DNA of 64,000 nt from an uncultured Lachnospiraceae bacterium (GCA_910585905.1 CAJUID010000010.1:1-64000), one strand, 5' to 3'; counted from the first letter of the stretch, positions 43,488 through 52,655 are shown. Numbers and translations are program-made. The notes: generated from the letters alone by a model not told the origin.

Positions 43488-45608
43488 ATGATTAATGTTG
43501 GCAAATGGATTACAAAACACAAAAACATCATATTATTGATCACAGTGATTCTTCTGGTTCCAGCAGCGGTTGGCTATCTTTCGACACGTGTAAATTATGA
43601 TGTGTTAAGTTATCTGCCAAAGTCGCTGGAGACAGTGGAGGGTCAGGATGTTATGGTGGATGAGTTTGGGATGGGTGCTTTCTCCATGATTGTTGTGGAA
43701 GATATGACGATGAAGGAGGCCACTGAGTTAGAGGAACAGGTGGAAGCAATAGACCATGTAAAGGATGTACTCTGGTATGATGATGTATTAGATACCAATA
43801 TACCTACACAGATGCTTCCGCAGGATATTAGAAAGGCATTTTTTAATGGAGATGCTACCATGATGATTGCGTTCTTTGATTCTACCACATCTGCGGATGA
43901 GACAATGGATGCGATTGCAGAGATCCGCTCCACTGTTGCAAAGAATGCATATGCTAGCGGTATGTCAGGTGTTGTTACTGATATTAAGGATCTTGCGTTG
44001 GCGGAAATGCCAATCTATGTTTTGGTAGCGGCTGTTCTCTGCTTGGTTGTTCTTTTGATTACGATGGATTCTCTGGTAGCGCCTTTGATCTTCTTGTTGA
44101 CGATTGGGCTTTCCATATTATTTAATCTTGGAAGTAATATCTTCCTCGGAGAGATTTCCTATATTACGCAGGCACTTGCGGCTGTGCTGCAGCTTGCGGT
44201 AACGATGGATTATTCCATTTTCTTGTTGGAAAGCTATGAATCCAATAAGGAGAGGTTTCCAGGTGATAAGAAACGTGCAATGGCACATGCCATTTCTAAT
44301 ACATTTAAATCTGTCTCAAGCAGTTCTGTAACGACGATTGCCGGATTCGTGGCACTCTGTTTTATGACATTTAAATTAGGAATGGATATCGGAATTGTTA
44401 TGTCAAAGGGTGTTGTGATTGGCGTGATTATGTGTGTCACTGTTCTGCCGGCAATGATCCTTACGTTTGACGGTGCAATTGAAAAAACAACACATAAACC
44501 AATTATTCCATCTCTGGATAGGGTATCTGATTTTATTATTAAATACCGCTATATTGCAGTTGTTTTGTTTGTTGTTGTTTTGTCGCCGGCGATATATGGC
44601 AATAATAATTATGAGATTTACTACAATTTGGATACATCCCTTCCAAAGGATATTCCAAGTGCTATAGCAAACGATAAATTAAAAGAAAATTTTGATATGA
44701 GTTCCATCCATATGGTTCTTTTGGAGGATGGACTGACAGCAAAAGAGAAAAATGAGATGCTTGGTAAGATTGAAAAGGTAGACGGAGTAAAGTGGGTGCT
44801 TGGCTTAAATTCTCTTTTTGGGCCGAATCTTCCAGATACCTTGATTCCAAGTGATGTCAGGGAGATGCTAAAAACCGAAAACCATGAGCTTCAGTTTATC
44901 TGTTCAGACTATGCCTCTGCTACGGATGAGTCAAATAACCAGATTCATGAAATTGATGAGATTGTAAAGGGGTATCAAAAGGTGGGCATGGTGATTGGTG
45001 AGGCGCCTTTAATGAAGGACTTATCCGATGTAACAAATGTGGATTTGGAAAATGTAAATATCATTTCGATGGCAGCGATCTTCTTAATTATCCTGCTGAC
45101 ATTTAAGTCCATCTCCATACCAATAATTCTGGTGGCCATTATAGAATTTGCAATCGCATGTAATATGGCAGTTCCATTTTATACAGGTACATCGCTTCCG
45201 TTTGTGGCAAGTATCGTAATTGGGACCATTCAGCTTGGGGCAACGGTTGACTATGCGATTCTGATGACAAGCCGTTACCAGAAAGAACGAGTAGTACAGA
45301 AACGGAACAAAAAAGATGCTATTCATATTGCTCACAAAGCATCAATCAAATCCATTTTGACAAGCGGATTTTGTTTCTTTGCGGCAACATTTGGCGTGGC
45401 ACTTTACTCACGCATTGATATGATTGGTTCCATCTGTACACTGCTGTCTAGGGGCTCCATTATTAGTATGGTAGTTGTTATCTGTGTGCTGCCGGCAATG
45501 CTTTGGATTTTTGATGGACTGATTATCCGCTCTTCCCTGGATATGATGAAAGGTAAGATTCATCAGAGGGATAAAGAACACAAAAATATATTAGTAGAAG
45601 AGAATTAG
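43488..45608 (+). CDS. MMPL/RND-family transporter
   Basis: This 706-residue protein has AAGGATGAGAGATC before its ATG. Two repeats each hold one helix, an extracytoplasmic domain and a bundle of about five helices: first bundle ~170-340 (LAVTMDYSIFLLESYESNKE), second ~510-690 (IGTIQLGATVDYAILMTSRY). The intramembrane Asp-Tyr pairs are the proton-relay positions of the MMPL family. Such proteins export lipids or hydrophobic drugs with proton motive force. It is the first gene of a three-gene operon with a secreted coiled-coil protein and a TetR regulator. Confidence 0.93.
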   Translation: MINVGKWITKHKNIILLITVILLVPAAVGYLSTRVNYDVLSYLPKSLETVEGQDVMVDEFGMGAFSMIVVEDMTMKEATELEEQVEAIDHVKDVLWYDDVLDTNIPTQMLPQDIRKAFFNGDATMMIAFFDSTTSADETMDAIAEIRSTVAKNAYASGMSGVVTDIKDLALAEMPIYVLVAAVLCLVVLLITMDSLVAPLIFLLTIGLSILFNLGSNIFLGEISYITQALAAVLQLAVTMDYSIFLLESYESNKERFPGDKKRAMAHAISNTFKSVSSSSVTTIAGFVALCFMTFKLGMDIGIVMSKGVVIGVIMCVTVLPAMILTFDGAIEKTTHKPIIPSLDRVSDFIIKYRYIAVVLFVVVLSPAIYGNNNYEIYYNLDTSLPKDIPSAIANDKLKENFDMSSIHMVLLEDGLTAKEKNEMLGKIEKVDGVKWVLGLNSLFGPNLPDTLIPSDVREMLKTENHELQFICSDYASATDESNNQIHEIDEIVKGYQKVGMVIGEAPLMKDLSDVTNVDLENVNIISMAAIFLIILLTFKSISIPIILVAIIEFAIACNMAVPFYTGTSLPFVASIVIGTIQLGATVDYAILMTSRYQKERVVQKRNKKDAIHIAHKASIKSILTSGFCFFAATFGVALYSRIDMIGSICTLLSRGSIISMVVVICVLPAMLWIFDGLIIRSSLDMMKGKIHQRDKEHKNILVEEN

Positions 45609-45621
45609 GAGGATGATGATT

Positions 45622-47919
45622 ATGAGAAATAAAAAAACAATTATGGCAGTTGGTCTTACTTGTGTATTGGCGTCTGGTTTATTGCTTGGAAATATAGATT
45701 ATGCAACGCATACGTATGCGGCTGCAAAGTTAGCGGCAGCGGAGGTGACAACGGTTGCCGGAGCCGTGAAAAAGAATGCGGCACAGAAAAAGGCAGCAGA
45801 GGGTGTGGAAAAGGAAGAATCTGTTTATGTTACCCTAAATGCGGATGGCAGGACAGAGGAGATTGTGGTATCGGATTGGTTAAAAAATTCTGGTGTGGGC
45901 ACGACACTTAGGGATCAATCTGACTTGAGCGATATCCAAAATACAAAGGGGGATGAGAAGTTTACACAGGACGGGAAGGATCTTTCCTGGGAGGCAGAGG
46001 ATCAGGATATCTATTATCAGGGTAAGAGTGATAAAGAGCTTCCTGTCAGCATGGAAATTACGTATAAATTGGATGGGCAGGAAATTTTGCCGGAAGAGCT
46101 TGCCGGAAAGAGTGGAAAGCTAGAGATGAAGATTACCTATAAAAATAACTCAAAGAAGAAAGTAAAAGTTGCAGGAGTTAAAAAGGAAGTATATACCCCT
46201 TTTGTTATGGCAACTGGAATGATTCTTCCAGTGGAGAAGTTTTCAAATGTAAAAGTAGATAATGGGCAGGTTTTATCGGAAGGTGATAATGATATTGTTG
46301 CCATATATGGCATGCCAGGATTAAAGGAAAGTCTAGACCTAGACTATCTTGACTTTGGGGAGGATGTATCAGTTGACTTGGATAAGGTGGCTGATAAGAT
46401 TACAGATACAGCAACAATTACTGCAGATGTGACAGATTTTGAATTGGGGCAAACTTATACGGTTGCAACGGCAAGTATATTTAAGGATATTGATTTTGGT
46501 GATTTGGATGGCGCGGATGAGTTAGATGATAAAATGGATGACCTGGGGGATGCTGCCACAGAGCTTGTGGATGGATCTGATAAGATTCAGGATAACCTAA
46601 ACAATCTAGACAGTAAATTTGATACCTATGCGGAAGCAGTTGGGACACTGAAGAGCAGTGTGAAGACACTTGATAATGGCAGCCAGAAAATTAATAAGGC
46701 AGCTGGAAAATATACTAGTTCTGCAGATAAACTTTTAGGTGCAGTCAATACTTATGTGGATGGTGCAAAAACATTTTCGGAGAGTACAAAGACATATAGC
46801 CAGGGCACAAAGAAACTGGTAGATGGTGTAGGGCAGCTATATAATGCAGCTTCTCCGTTCCCGAAGTCTTATAAAGAGTTTGATGCACAGCTGGAATCCT
46901 ATACGACAGGGGTAAATACTCTGCTCTCTGAGGAGAATATAAACGGCATAGCAGATGCTGCCGCTACGTTAAAAAGCGGTGTCGGGACGGTAGATAATGG
47001 AGTAAAGAAGGTACAGTCTGGGGTTGCTGCTATCAATAAAGGAGCTAGTGACTTAAATAATCAGGATACCAAGGCATTGATTCAGGGACTGCAGGAGGTT
47101 GCGGTAAGTGGGGACGCTAAGGCCAGCCAGGTAGCAAAGATGGCGATTGCCTATATTCAGGGAGCAGAGAAATTGGCAGCTACTGTGGATGCCAGCACAA
47201 ACGGAAAACCAGACGGCGAACTGGACGGAAATGGGGAAAAAGATCTGGCAACAGCACTTGCACAGATTGGAGCGGCAACAGATACGGAATCGAAAGAAGT
47301 AAATCTCTATAATGGGGCTGAAGCCTTAGAGCAGGGTGCAAAAGAGATTTCTAAAAATGCTGAGTCGATCCGTGGGTATAAGACACCAATTATGAATGCA
47401 AGCGGAACCATTAACGGAAGTATCGCAGAGATTACATCTAATCTTAGTACAATCTACAAGAACGGGCAGTTAATAACGGCGAACAATGGGGAACTGGAAA
47501 AGGCGGCAGACTCGCTTTCGAAAAATGCCGGAAAAATAAAGAAAAACAGCAAAAAATTAACTGCGTCTAGTGCAAGTTTTCGGAAAGCGACAAAAACACT
47601 TGCAAATGGCACTAAAAAGTTGTTTAATGGAGTACAGAAGTTAGCAGGTTCTACAGATCAGGTATCGGATGGCATTAGCAAGCTGGCAGAAGGAGCCATT
47701 GACCTATATGATGGCATGAAGAAGTTCCAGGAAGAAGGAACAGAGAAATTGGCAGATACTGTGACAAGTATTTTGGATGGCAGTGATGACCTGCAAAACA
47801 GGGCAAAGGCAGTTAATAAGGCTGCAAAAAATTACAAGAGTTTTTCCGGCATATCAGATGGGATGGATGGAAGTGTAAAATTTATTATGACAACAAAGGA
47901 GATAAAGGCGGAAAAATAA
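45622..47919 (+). CDS. Secreted coiled-coil protein, partner of MMPL transporter
   Basis: AGGAGG 9 bp before the ATG at 45622 (MRNKKTIMAVGL) decides among several clustered ATGs. The ~765-residue product has a signal peptide (to ~YAAAK), a beta-rich N-terminal domain (~45-280) and then ~400 residues of heptad-like helices with L-x2-G-x3-L spacing (ATELVDGSDKIQDNLNN, NGTKKLFNGVQKLAGSTDQV). These resemble the extracellular repeats of YhgE/Pip-type proteins. No C-terminal membrane helix is present. It may form an elongated extracytoplasmic adaptor for the MMPL exporter 13 bp upstream; that role is inference. Confidence 0.82.
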   Translation: MRNKKTIMAVGLTCVLASGLLLGNIDYATHTYAAAKLAAAEVTTVAGAVKKNAAQKKAAEGVEKEESVYVTLNADGRTEEIVVSDWLKNSGVGTTLRDQSDLSDIQNTKGDEKFTQDGKDLSWEAEDQDIYYQGKSDKELPVSMEITYKLDGQEILPEELAGKSGKLEMKITYKNNSKKKVKVAGVKKEVYTPFVMATGMILPVEKFSNVKVDNGQVLSEGDNDIVAIYGMPGLKESLDLDYLDFGEDVSVDLDKVADKITDTATITADVTDFELGQTYTVATASIFKDIDFGDLDGADELDDKMDDLGDAATELVDGSDKIQDNLNNLDSKFDTYAEAVGTLKSSVKTLDNGSQKINKAAGKYTSSADKLLGAVNTYVDGAKTFSESTKTYSQGTKKLVDGVGQLYNAASPFPKSYKEFDAQLESYTTGVNTLLSEENINGIADAAATLKSGVGTVDNGVKKVQSGVAAINKGASDLNNQDTKALIQGLQEVAVSGDAKASQVAKMAIAYIQGAEKLAATVDASTNGKPDGELDGNGEKDLATALAQIGAATDTESKEVNLYNGAEALEQGAKEISKNAESIRGYKTPIMNASGTINGSIAEITSNLSTIYKNGQLITANNGELEKAADSLSKNAGKIKKNSKKLTASSASFRKATKTLANGTKKLFNGVQKLAGSTDQVSDGISKLAEGAIDLYDGMKKFQEEGTEKLADTVTSILDGSDDLQNRAKAVNKAAKNYKSFSGISDGMDGSVKFIMTTKEIKAEK

Positions 47920-47933
47920 AGGGAGTGCATAGT

Positions 47934-48560
47934 TTGGGCAAGATCGAAGAAAATAAAAAAGAAAAAAAACAGGCGCTGCTTCATGCCGCATTTGAGCTTT
48001 TTACTGAAAAGGGGATTGACAATACCTCTGTATCAGAAATTGCAAAAGGCGCGAAGTTGGGAAAGGGAACCTTTTATCTCTATTTTAAGGATAAGTTTGA
48101 GATACAGAACTGCCTGATTGCGCACCAGGCCAATATGATTTTTGAAAAGGCAAATCATAAACTCAATGACAAAGTTTTGGAAAAAGCGGTGGAATCGCTG
48201 GAGGACTGTGTGATCTATCTTGCAGACAATATTATCGACCAGTTGAATGAAAATCCATCCCTGCTCCGTTTTATTTCTAAAAACCTAAGCTGGGGGGTAT
48301 TTTCCAGTATAAGGATTTTTGATCTGGACAATAGGAACTGTATGGATGTGTTTGAATCTCTGCTAGAGGCATCGAAAAAAAAGTACCGTCAAGAAGAGCT
48401 AATGATTTATATGATTGTAGAATTGATCAATGCCACCTGCTACAATGTGATATTATACAAGAGCCCTGTAGATTTGCAGACATTGAAGACAGAGCTTTTT
48501 ATAACGGTGCGGAATATACTGCATCAGTTTGAATGTGTGCCCGCATTCCCAGAAAAATAA
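47934..48560 (+). CDS. TetR/AcrR-family transcriptional regulator
   Basis: A TTG at 47934 with AAAGGGAG 8 bp upstream is taken as start; a GTG at 47925 is nearer to the RBS but too close. The ~208-residue protein has the TetR helix-turn-helix (LLHAAFELFTEKGIDNTSVS, LGKGTFYLYFKDKFEI) and a helical ligand-binding domain. It is the last gene of the MMPL operon and is predicted to repress the operon through the two palindromes at 43.41-43.47 kb. Confidence 0.92.
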   Translation: MGKIEENKKEKKQALLHAAFELFTEKGIDNTSVSEIAKGAKLGKGTFYLYFKDKFEIQNCLIAHQANMIFEKANHKLNDKVLEKAVESLEDCVIYLADNIIDQLNENPSLLRFISKNLSWGVFSSIRIFDLDNRNCMDVFESLLEASKKKYRQEELMIYMIVELINATCYNVILYKSPVDLQTLKTELFITVRNILHQFECVPAFPEK

Positions 48561-48570
48561 GTGGAAGAAA

Positions 48571-48636
48571 GCACCTCTTTGTGATAAGATTTGTTTGGGA
48601 GTTTTGATACAAATCTTGGCAAAGGGGTGTTTTTTT
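48571..48636 (+). promoter_or_regulatory. Hairpin sequestering the RBS of the HydE-like gene
   Basis: GCACCTCTTTG...AAGATTTGT (48571-48594) pairs with ACAAATCTT..CAAAGGGGTGT (48609-48630) over about 20 bp with a small internal loop. Seven or eight Ts follow, and the ATG comes right after them. The 3' arm contains AAAGGGG, the only RBS of the next gene. It therefore reads as both an intrinsic terminator for the MMPL operon and a translation block for the next gene. Confidence 0.75.
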
Positions 48637-49662
48637 ATGGGAAAATGTATGGATACATTTGTAAATAAATTGATGGCAGTAGGAAATCTTGGGAAAGAGG
48701 AGTTTACAGAGCTTTTAAAGTTTAGGAATATCGAGACAACGGAGTATCTAAATGAAAAGGCATGTCTGGTCAGGCAGAAGGTAAAAGGGAACAAAATTCA
48801 ACTCTGGGGCAGGGTTCCCATCAGCAGTTATTGCCGATATGACTGCAAGATGTGTGGGTTAAGGCGGGATAACCAGTTTGCCATACGGTTTCGGATGGAG
48901 ACATCGCTTATTGTCGATTGTTGTCTTGACTTTGCCAGGAGAGGTATTACAAACTTTTTGTTGGAAAGCGGGGATGATACTTACTATACAGAGCAGTGGG
49001 TTGAGGAAATTTTGACTGCACTTAAGGATGCCGTGAAGGGCTGTAGGATTATTCTGGCTTTGGGAGAAAAGACAGAATCGGCTTATAGGCGCTGGCGCGC
49101 AAATGGAGTGGAAGGATACCTGCTGCGTCATGGGAGTGCAGAGGAACAGCATTTTAAGAAGATTTATCCCTCCAATATGTCGTTGCTTTTAAGAAAACAA
49201 CAGCTCTGGCAGTTAAAAAATATTGGGTACAAGGTTGGAACCGGTTTTTTGATCGGTATTCCCTATCAGGGGATTGCCAATGTGTTGGAGGATATTCAAT
49301 TTATAAAATCGTTTGGGGCTTCCATTGTAGATATGGGGGCATTTGTACCTGCAAGGCATACACCGTTTGAGCGGGAACGCAGCGGGAATGGTGATATGAC
49401 AACTTACATAATGGCAATCTTTCGGTTAATGCTGCCGGATGCAATGATCATTGCCAATCCGACATTAGACTGTGTGTTACGTGATGGGCGGATGCAGGCG
49501 GTTCAGGCTGGGGCAGATGCTGTTATTGTAGATTTGGATATTAAGGCTGTGATAGAAGGTTATGGAGTATATGAGAGAAAAAATGGCCGGTTTTTATTGC
49601 CGATGGATCAGGTAGATGAGATTCGGGGACAGATTCAGGTGATGGGGTTGGATTCTGATTAA
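48637..49662 (+). CDS. HydE/BioB-like radical SAM protein
   Basis: This 341-residue protein has the radical SAM cluster motif C66-x3-C70-x2-C73 in SSYCRYDCKMCGLRRDN, followed by FLLESGDD and GTGFLIGIPYQG. The CGLRRDN sequence and the overall order resemble HydE, the maturase acting in [FeFe]-hydrogenase cofactor assembly, and more distantly BioB and PylB. No hydF, hydG or hydrogenase gene is nearby, so it may be a HydE paralogue with another substrate. The start codon follows a terminator-like hairpin directly. Confidence 0.82.
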   Translation: MGKCMDTFVNKLMAVGNLGKEEFTELLKFRNIETTEYLNEKACLVRQKVKGNKIQLWGRVPISSYCRYDCKMCGLRRDNQFAIRFRMETSLIVDCCLDFARRGITNFLLESGDDTYYTEQWVEEILTALKDAVKGCRIILALGEKTESAYRRWRANGVEGYLLRHGSAEEQHFKKIYPSNMSLLLRKQQLWQLKNIGYKVGTGFLIGIPYQGIANVLEDIQFIKSFGASIVDMGAFVPARHTPFERERSGNGDMTTYIMAIFRLMLPDAMIIANPTLDCVLRDGRMQAVQAGADAVIVDLDIKAVIEGYGVYERKNGRFLLPMDQVDEIRGQIQVMGLDSD

Positions 49663-49674
49663 AGGTGGTATGCG

Positions 49675-50427
49675 TTGGAGATAAAAATAATTCTTTGGGA
49701 TGACGATATCGGATGGTGCGAAAGGCTTCGGAAGGAGCTGGAAAAGGAAAATATTGCTGTGGAGGAGGCAGAAGGATGGGAGGATTTACAATGGAGGCTT
49801 CTGCATGGTGAAGGGAAGGCGGATCTATGCTATGGTATGCAAGGGGAGTCTGTTTCAGGGCGGGAAGAAATCCTTGCAGTCTTGTTGTCTGGCCAGAAGC
49901 TTCTAGAAGAACTGCGGGAAGGATGGGAAGATTTTCTTAGAAAAATTTGCCGTCTTAGTGCTATCCCGGTTCTTTATATTGCAGAGGCTTTGGAGGATAG
50001 GGAGGAATTGCAGGTTTTTTCTCTAGGAGTTTCAGATTATATTGGAAGGAAAAGAGATATCTCGATTTGTGTTGCAAGGATTTATGCTTGTGTCTGGAAA
50101 TGTGGTCGAAATCGGGACAAGGACGGTATAGAGTGGGGATTTACAATGGATGAAAGAGCGCATCAGTTTAATTGTGGTGGGGTAGTTGTTAATTTAACGC
50201 CAAAGGAATACCTTGTGTTGTCCCGACTGTTTCAAGACAGGGGAAAAGTAGTACCAAGAAAAGAATTATTGTCTGCGGCATGGGGGGTGGAGTCTTTGAG
50301 CGGAGATCGAGTATTAGATACCATAATTAAACAGTTGCGTGGCAAGTTAAAGCCTCTTTCTCTAAACATTTGTTCAAAATACGGCGTAGGGTATATGCTC
50401 AAACGAAATTTGTCAAAAAATGCGTAG
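49675..50427 (+). CDS. Divergent OmpR-type response regulator
   Basis: A TTG start at 49675 lies 6 bp after AAAGGTGG; 250 residues. The N-terminal ~140 residues are a receiver-like domain with the acidic triad Asp9-Asp10-Asp11, but I can find neither the phospho-acceptor Asp in the expected place nor the conserved Lys-Pro (GVSDYIGRK stands there). The C-terminal ~95 residues are an intact winged helix (VVNLTPKEYLVLSRLF, DRVLDTIIKQLRGKL, YGVGYML). No kinase gene is adjacent. It probably acts without phosphorylation. It follows the HydE-like gene by 12 bp. Confidence 0.82.
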   Translation: MEIKIILWDDDIGWCERLRKELEKENIAVEEAEGWEDLQWRLLHGEGKADLCYGMQGESVSGREEILAVLLSGQKLLEELREGWEDFLRKICRLSAIPVLYIAEALEDREELQVFSLGVSDYIGRKRDISICVARIYACVWKCGRNRDKDGIEWGFTMDERAHQFNCGGVVVNLTPKEYLVLSRLFQDRGKVVPRKELLSAAWGVESLSGDRVLDTIIKQLRGKLKPLSLNICSKYGVGYMLKRNLSKNA

Positions 50428-50446
50428 ATTCTGAGTATTCATTTAG

Positions 50447-50475
50447 TTGACAACTTTATTTTTAAGTAATACTAT
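50447..50475 (+). promoter_or_regulatory. Promoter of the second regulator gene
   Basis: TTGACA (50447-50452), a 17-bp spacer and TACTAT (50470-50475), about 100 bp before the start codon. Confidence 0.7.
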
Positions 50476-50573
50476 ATACCTAGGGTAAAATTTGTAGAAA
50501 ATTGATACAGGGTGCGCATTGGGAACATGTATAAGGAATATTGCGCTAAATCTGCGCTAAAGTAAGGAGAAAC

Positions 50574-51371
50574 ATGAGAACAATAGTTGTCAGTGACGAA
50601 AGAATGGAGATTGTTTCCTTTCAGTTTGAAGTCAGGAATTTTCGTGAGATCAAAATTGTAGGAACATTTGAAGATGATGAGGAGGCAATGCGTTTCGCGA
50701 GAAAACATGAGATTGATTTAGCTATTATCAATGCCTCTATGAATGGCAAGGACGGAATACTGCTGGGAAGCAGGCTTCGGGAAATCTTTCCGGACATACT
50801 TTTGATTTTTTTCTCCAATGTAGAGCAATATGCCATACAAGCAACAAGGCTGCGTGCTGTGGCATTTCTGATTAAGCCATATACGAATGATGAGCTGTTT
50901 TATGCACTTGAGTCAGCTAGATTGCTTTCGAGAAGGAGAAAAAAACGCCGCATATATGTAAAGACATTTGGTCATTTTGATCTTTTTATTGACGACCAGC
51001 CAATTATGTTTCGGAGCGGTAAGGCAAAAGAGCTTTTGGCGCTTTTGGTAGACAGGCAGGGCGGCACTGTGAATACGGATCAAGTGATTTGCGCATTGTG
51101 GGAAGAAAGACCCAATGATGAAGCGACACAGAACCTTTGCAGTAAGGTATCACGTAATCTTCTAAGAGAATTAGAGGAATATGGCATAAAAGAAATCTTA
51201 ATTGCAGAGCGTGGTGTCCGCCGGGTTGATACAGAGTTGTTTGAATGCGATTTATATGATTTTCTTGCCGGTGAAGAGAAGGCAAGAAAGCAGTTTGCGG
51301 GGGAATATATGTCTGATTATAGTTGGGCTGAGGAGCGTGTCGGCCAGTTGCTAAGATACGCATCTGAATAG
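50574..51371 (+). CDS. Orphan response regulator with SARP-like winged helix
   Basis: The 265 residues begin with a receiver domain (~1-118). It keeps Asp8-Glu9 and Lys101-Pro102, but Asn53 replaces the phospho-acceptor Asp (IINASMNGKDG against the usual D-x-x-MPGMDG). The C-terminal half is an OmpR/SARP-like winged helix (KTFGHFDLFIDDQPIMFRSG, KAKELLALLVDRQGG, VSRNLLRELEEYGI) followed by a short tail. TAAGGAGAAAC precedes the ATG. Because the phosphosite is lost, it probably responds by ligand, partner or level. No kinase is adjacent. Confidence 0.85.
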   Translation: MRTIVVSDERMEIVSFQFEVRNFREIKIVGTFEDDEEAMRFARKHEIDLAIINASMNGKDGILLGSRLREIFPDILLIFFSNVEQYAIQATRLRAVAFLIKPYTNDELFYALESARLLSRRRKKRRIYVKTFGHFDLFIDDQPIMFRSGKAKELLALLVDRQGGTVNTDQVICALWEERPNDEATQNLCSKVSRNLLRELEEYGIKEILIAERGVRRVDTELFECDLYDFLAGEEKARKQFAGEYMSDYSWAEERVGQLLRYASE

Positions 51372-51374
51372 GTG

Positions 51375-51427
51375 AAAAATGAGAATACGATAGAAGTCAA
51401 GTCCTATCGTATTCTCATTTTTATTTA
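51375..51427. terminator. Strong bidirectional-type terminator
   Basis: AAAAATGAGAATACGATAG and its exact inverse pair over 19 bp (51375-51393 with 51404-51422) around a 10-nt loop, followed by ATTT and more Ts. It begins 4 bp after the regulator's stop codon. Confidence 0.92.
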
Positions 51428-51714
51428 TTCTTGACTCTATCAATTATGTGCCATCAACTTAAATACTGCCTGTGAATCGCTGCAATTATTCGAATTATGG
51501 CGGTGTATTGGGAAATGGGTCTGTAATTGCAGATAGAGCAGCATGAAATTTCGGATTTTACGCAAAAATCTGCCGCAATCTGTCATGGATTACATTTCAA
51601 TTACTTTTGGTTTCCTCTATTTATCCGCAGTTCTTTTCTATAATAGTAAAAAGTTAAGGAATAAAGAAAGAAAATGTTGAGGAGGTGTCGATTGACATCA
51701 GAATGGAGGAAACT
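51428..51714. other. Intergenic region before spo0A
   Basis: A TATAAT at 51639-51644 could be the -10 of spo0A but lacks a recognisable -35. I see no clear 0A box or sigma-H promoter. AGGAGGTGTCG near 51680 is a good RBS for a GTG at 51685 in the spo0A frame only with very short spacing; GGAGGAAACT before 51715 fits better. Confidence 0.45.
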
Positions 51715-52572
51715 ATGGAGACGACTGGTTTACGCGTAATTATCGCGGATAATAACGTACAGGACCGAGAAAGTAAACAAAATACCATGACAAGTATGGG
51801 AATGGAAGTTATTCTGGCTACGGGCAATGGAAGTAAGGCATTAGAGATGATCAGAAAGGAAAAACCAGATGTGGTTGTAATGGATATGATCTTGCCAGGT
51901 ATTGATGGAATTGGGATTTTGGAAGAAATCAACAAGACAGCCTACATAGAAAAACGCCCCATTTTTATTATCGAGACGGCACTGCGTATGGAGAATCTGG
52001 TTGAGGAAGCTATTCAGGCGGGAGCAGATTACTATATGATGAAGCCTGTATCCAATACGATGCTAATTAAAAGGGTTTCACAGTTAGTGGAACACCGCAA
52101 GGAAGAGACAAAAGGCGTTTTAAGGGCGAATGTCTACAGAGACATTCCGGCAAGGGAAGAGGAAGTTACCAAGGAAAAAAATAATGTGAATGACGGCTAT
52201 AACCTTTCGGGGGATTTAGAAATTGATGTAACAAATATTTTGCTGGAAATTGGGATACCAGCCCATATTAAGGGGTATCAGTATATTAGAGAAGGGATTA
52301 TAATGGCATTTTACGACAGAAATATGCTGCATTATATTACAAAGTTTTTATATCCAGCGATTGCGAAGAAATATAAGACAACCTCAAGTAGTGTGGAGAG
52401 AACAATCCGTCATGCGATTGAGGTAGCATGGCGACGAGGGAATATGGACACGCTTGAGGAGGTTTTTGGAAATACAATCTGTGCGGGCAAGGGCAAACCA
52501 ACAAATTCTGAATTTATGGCATTATTAACAGACAAGCTTCGTCTGGAATACAGGACACGCTCTGCTTCTTAA
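51715..52572 (+). CDS. spo0A: Sporulation master regulator Spo0A
   Basis: The ATG at 51715 (METTGLRVIIADNN) has GGAGG 6 bp upstream; 285 residues. The receiver domain has phospho-acceptor Asp57 (VVVMDMILPGIDG), Thr88 and Lys110, but the acidic pair reads Asp12-Asn13 where Bacillus Spo0A has Asp-Asp. The C-terminal Spo0A DNA-binding domain is highly conserved (PAHIKGYQYIREGI, SSSVERTIRHAIEVAWRRGN, KPTNSEFMALLTDKLRLE). It implies spore formation. spoIVB, the usual upstream neighbour in Clostridia and Bacilli, is not next to it. Confidence 0.95.
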   Translation: METTGLRVIIADNNVQDRESKQNTMTSMGMEVILATGNGSKALEMIRKEKPDVVVMDMILPGIDGIGILEEINKTAYIEKRPIFIIETALRMENLVEEAIQAGADYYMMKPVSNTMLIKRVSQLVEHRKEETKGVLRANVYRDIPAREEEVTKEKNNVNDGYNLSGDLEIDVTNILLEIGIPAHIKGYQYIREGIIMAFYDRNMLHYITKFLYPAIAKKYKTTSSSVERTIRHAIEVAWRRGNMDTLEEVFGNTICAGKGKPTNSEFMALLTDKLRLEYRTRSAS

Positions 52573-52582
52573 GTATGTGAAA

Positions 52583-52643
52583 CTTGACGCTAATTCTGAT
52601 TTCATGTATGATATAGGATATGTGATGAAGAATTGGCGTCAAG
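52583..52643 (+). promoter_or_regulatory. Citrate synthase promoter flanked by a 15-bp inverted repeat
   Basis: TTGACG (52584-52589), a 17-bp spacer and TATGAT (52607-52612) form the promoter. CTTGACGCTAATTCT (52583-52597), covering the -35 box, is repeated inverted as AGAATTGGCGTCAAG (52629-52643) with one mismatch, just beyond the start point. The arms may be paired repressor sites or a leader structure. Confidence 0.75.
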
Positions 52644-52655
52644 CTGCGTTTATGT

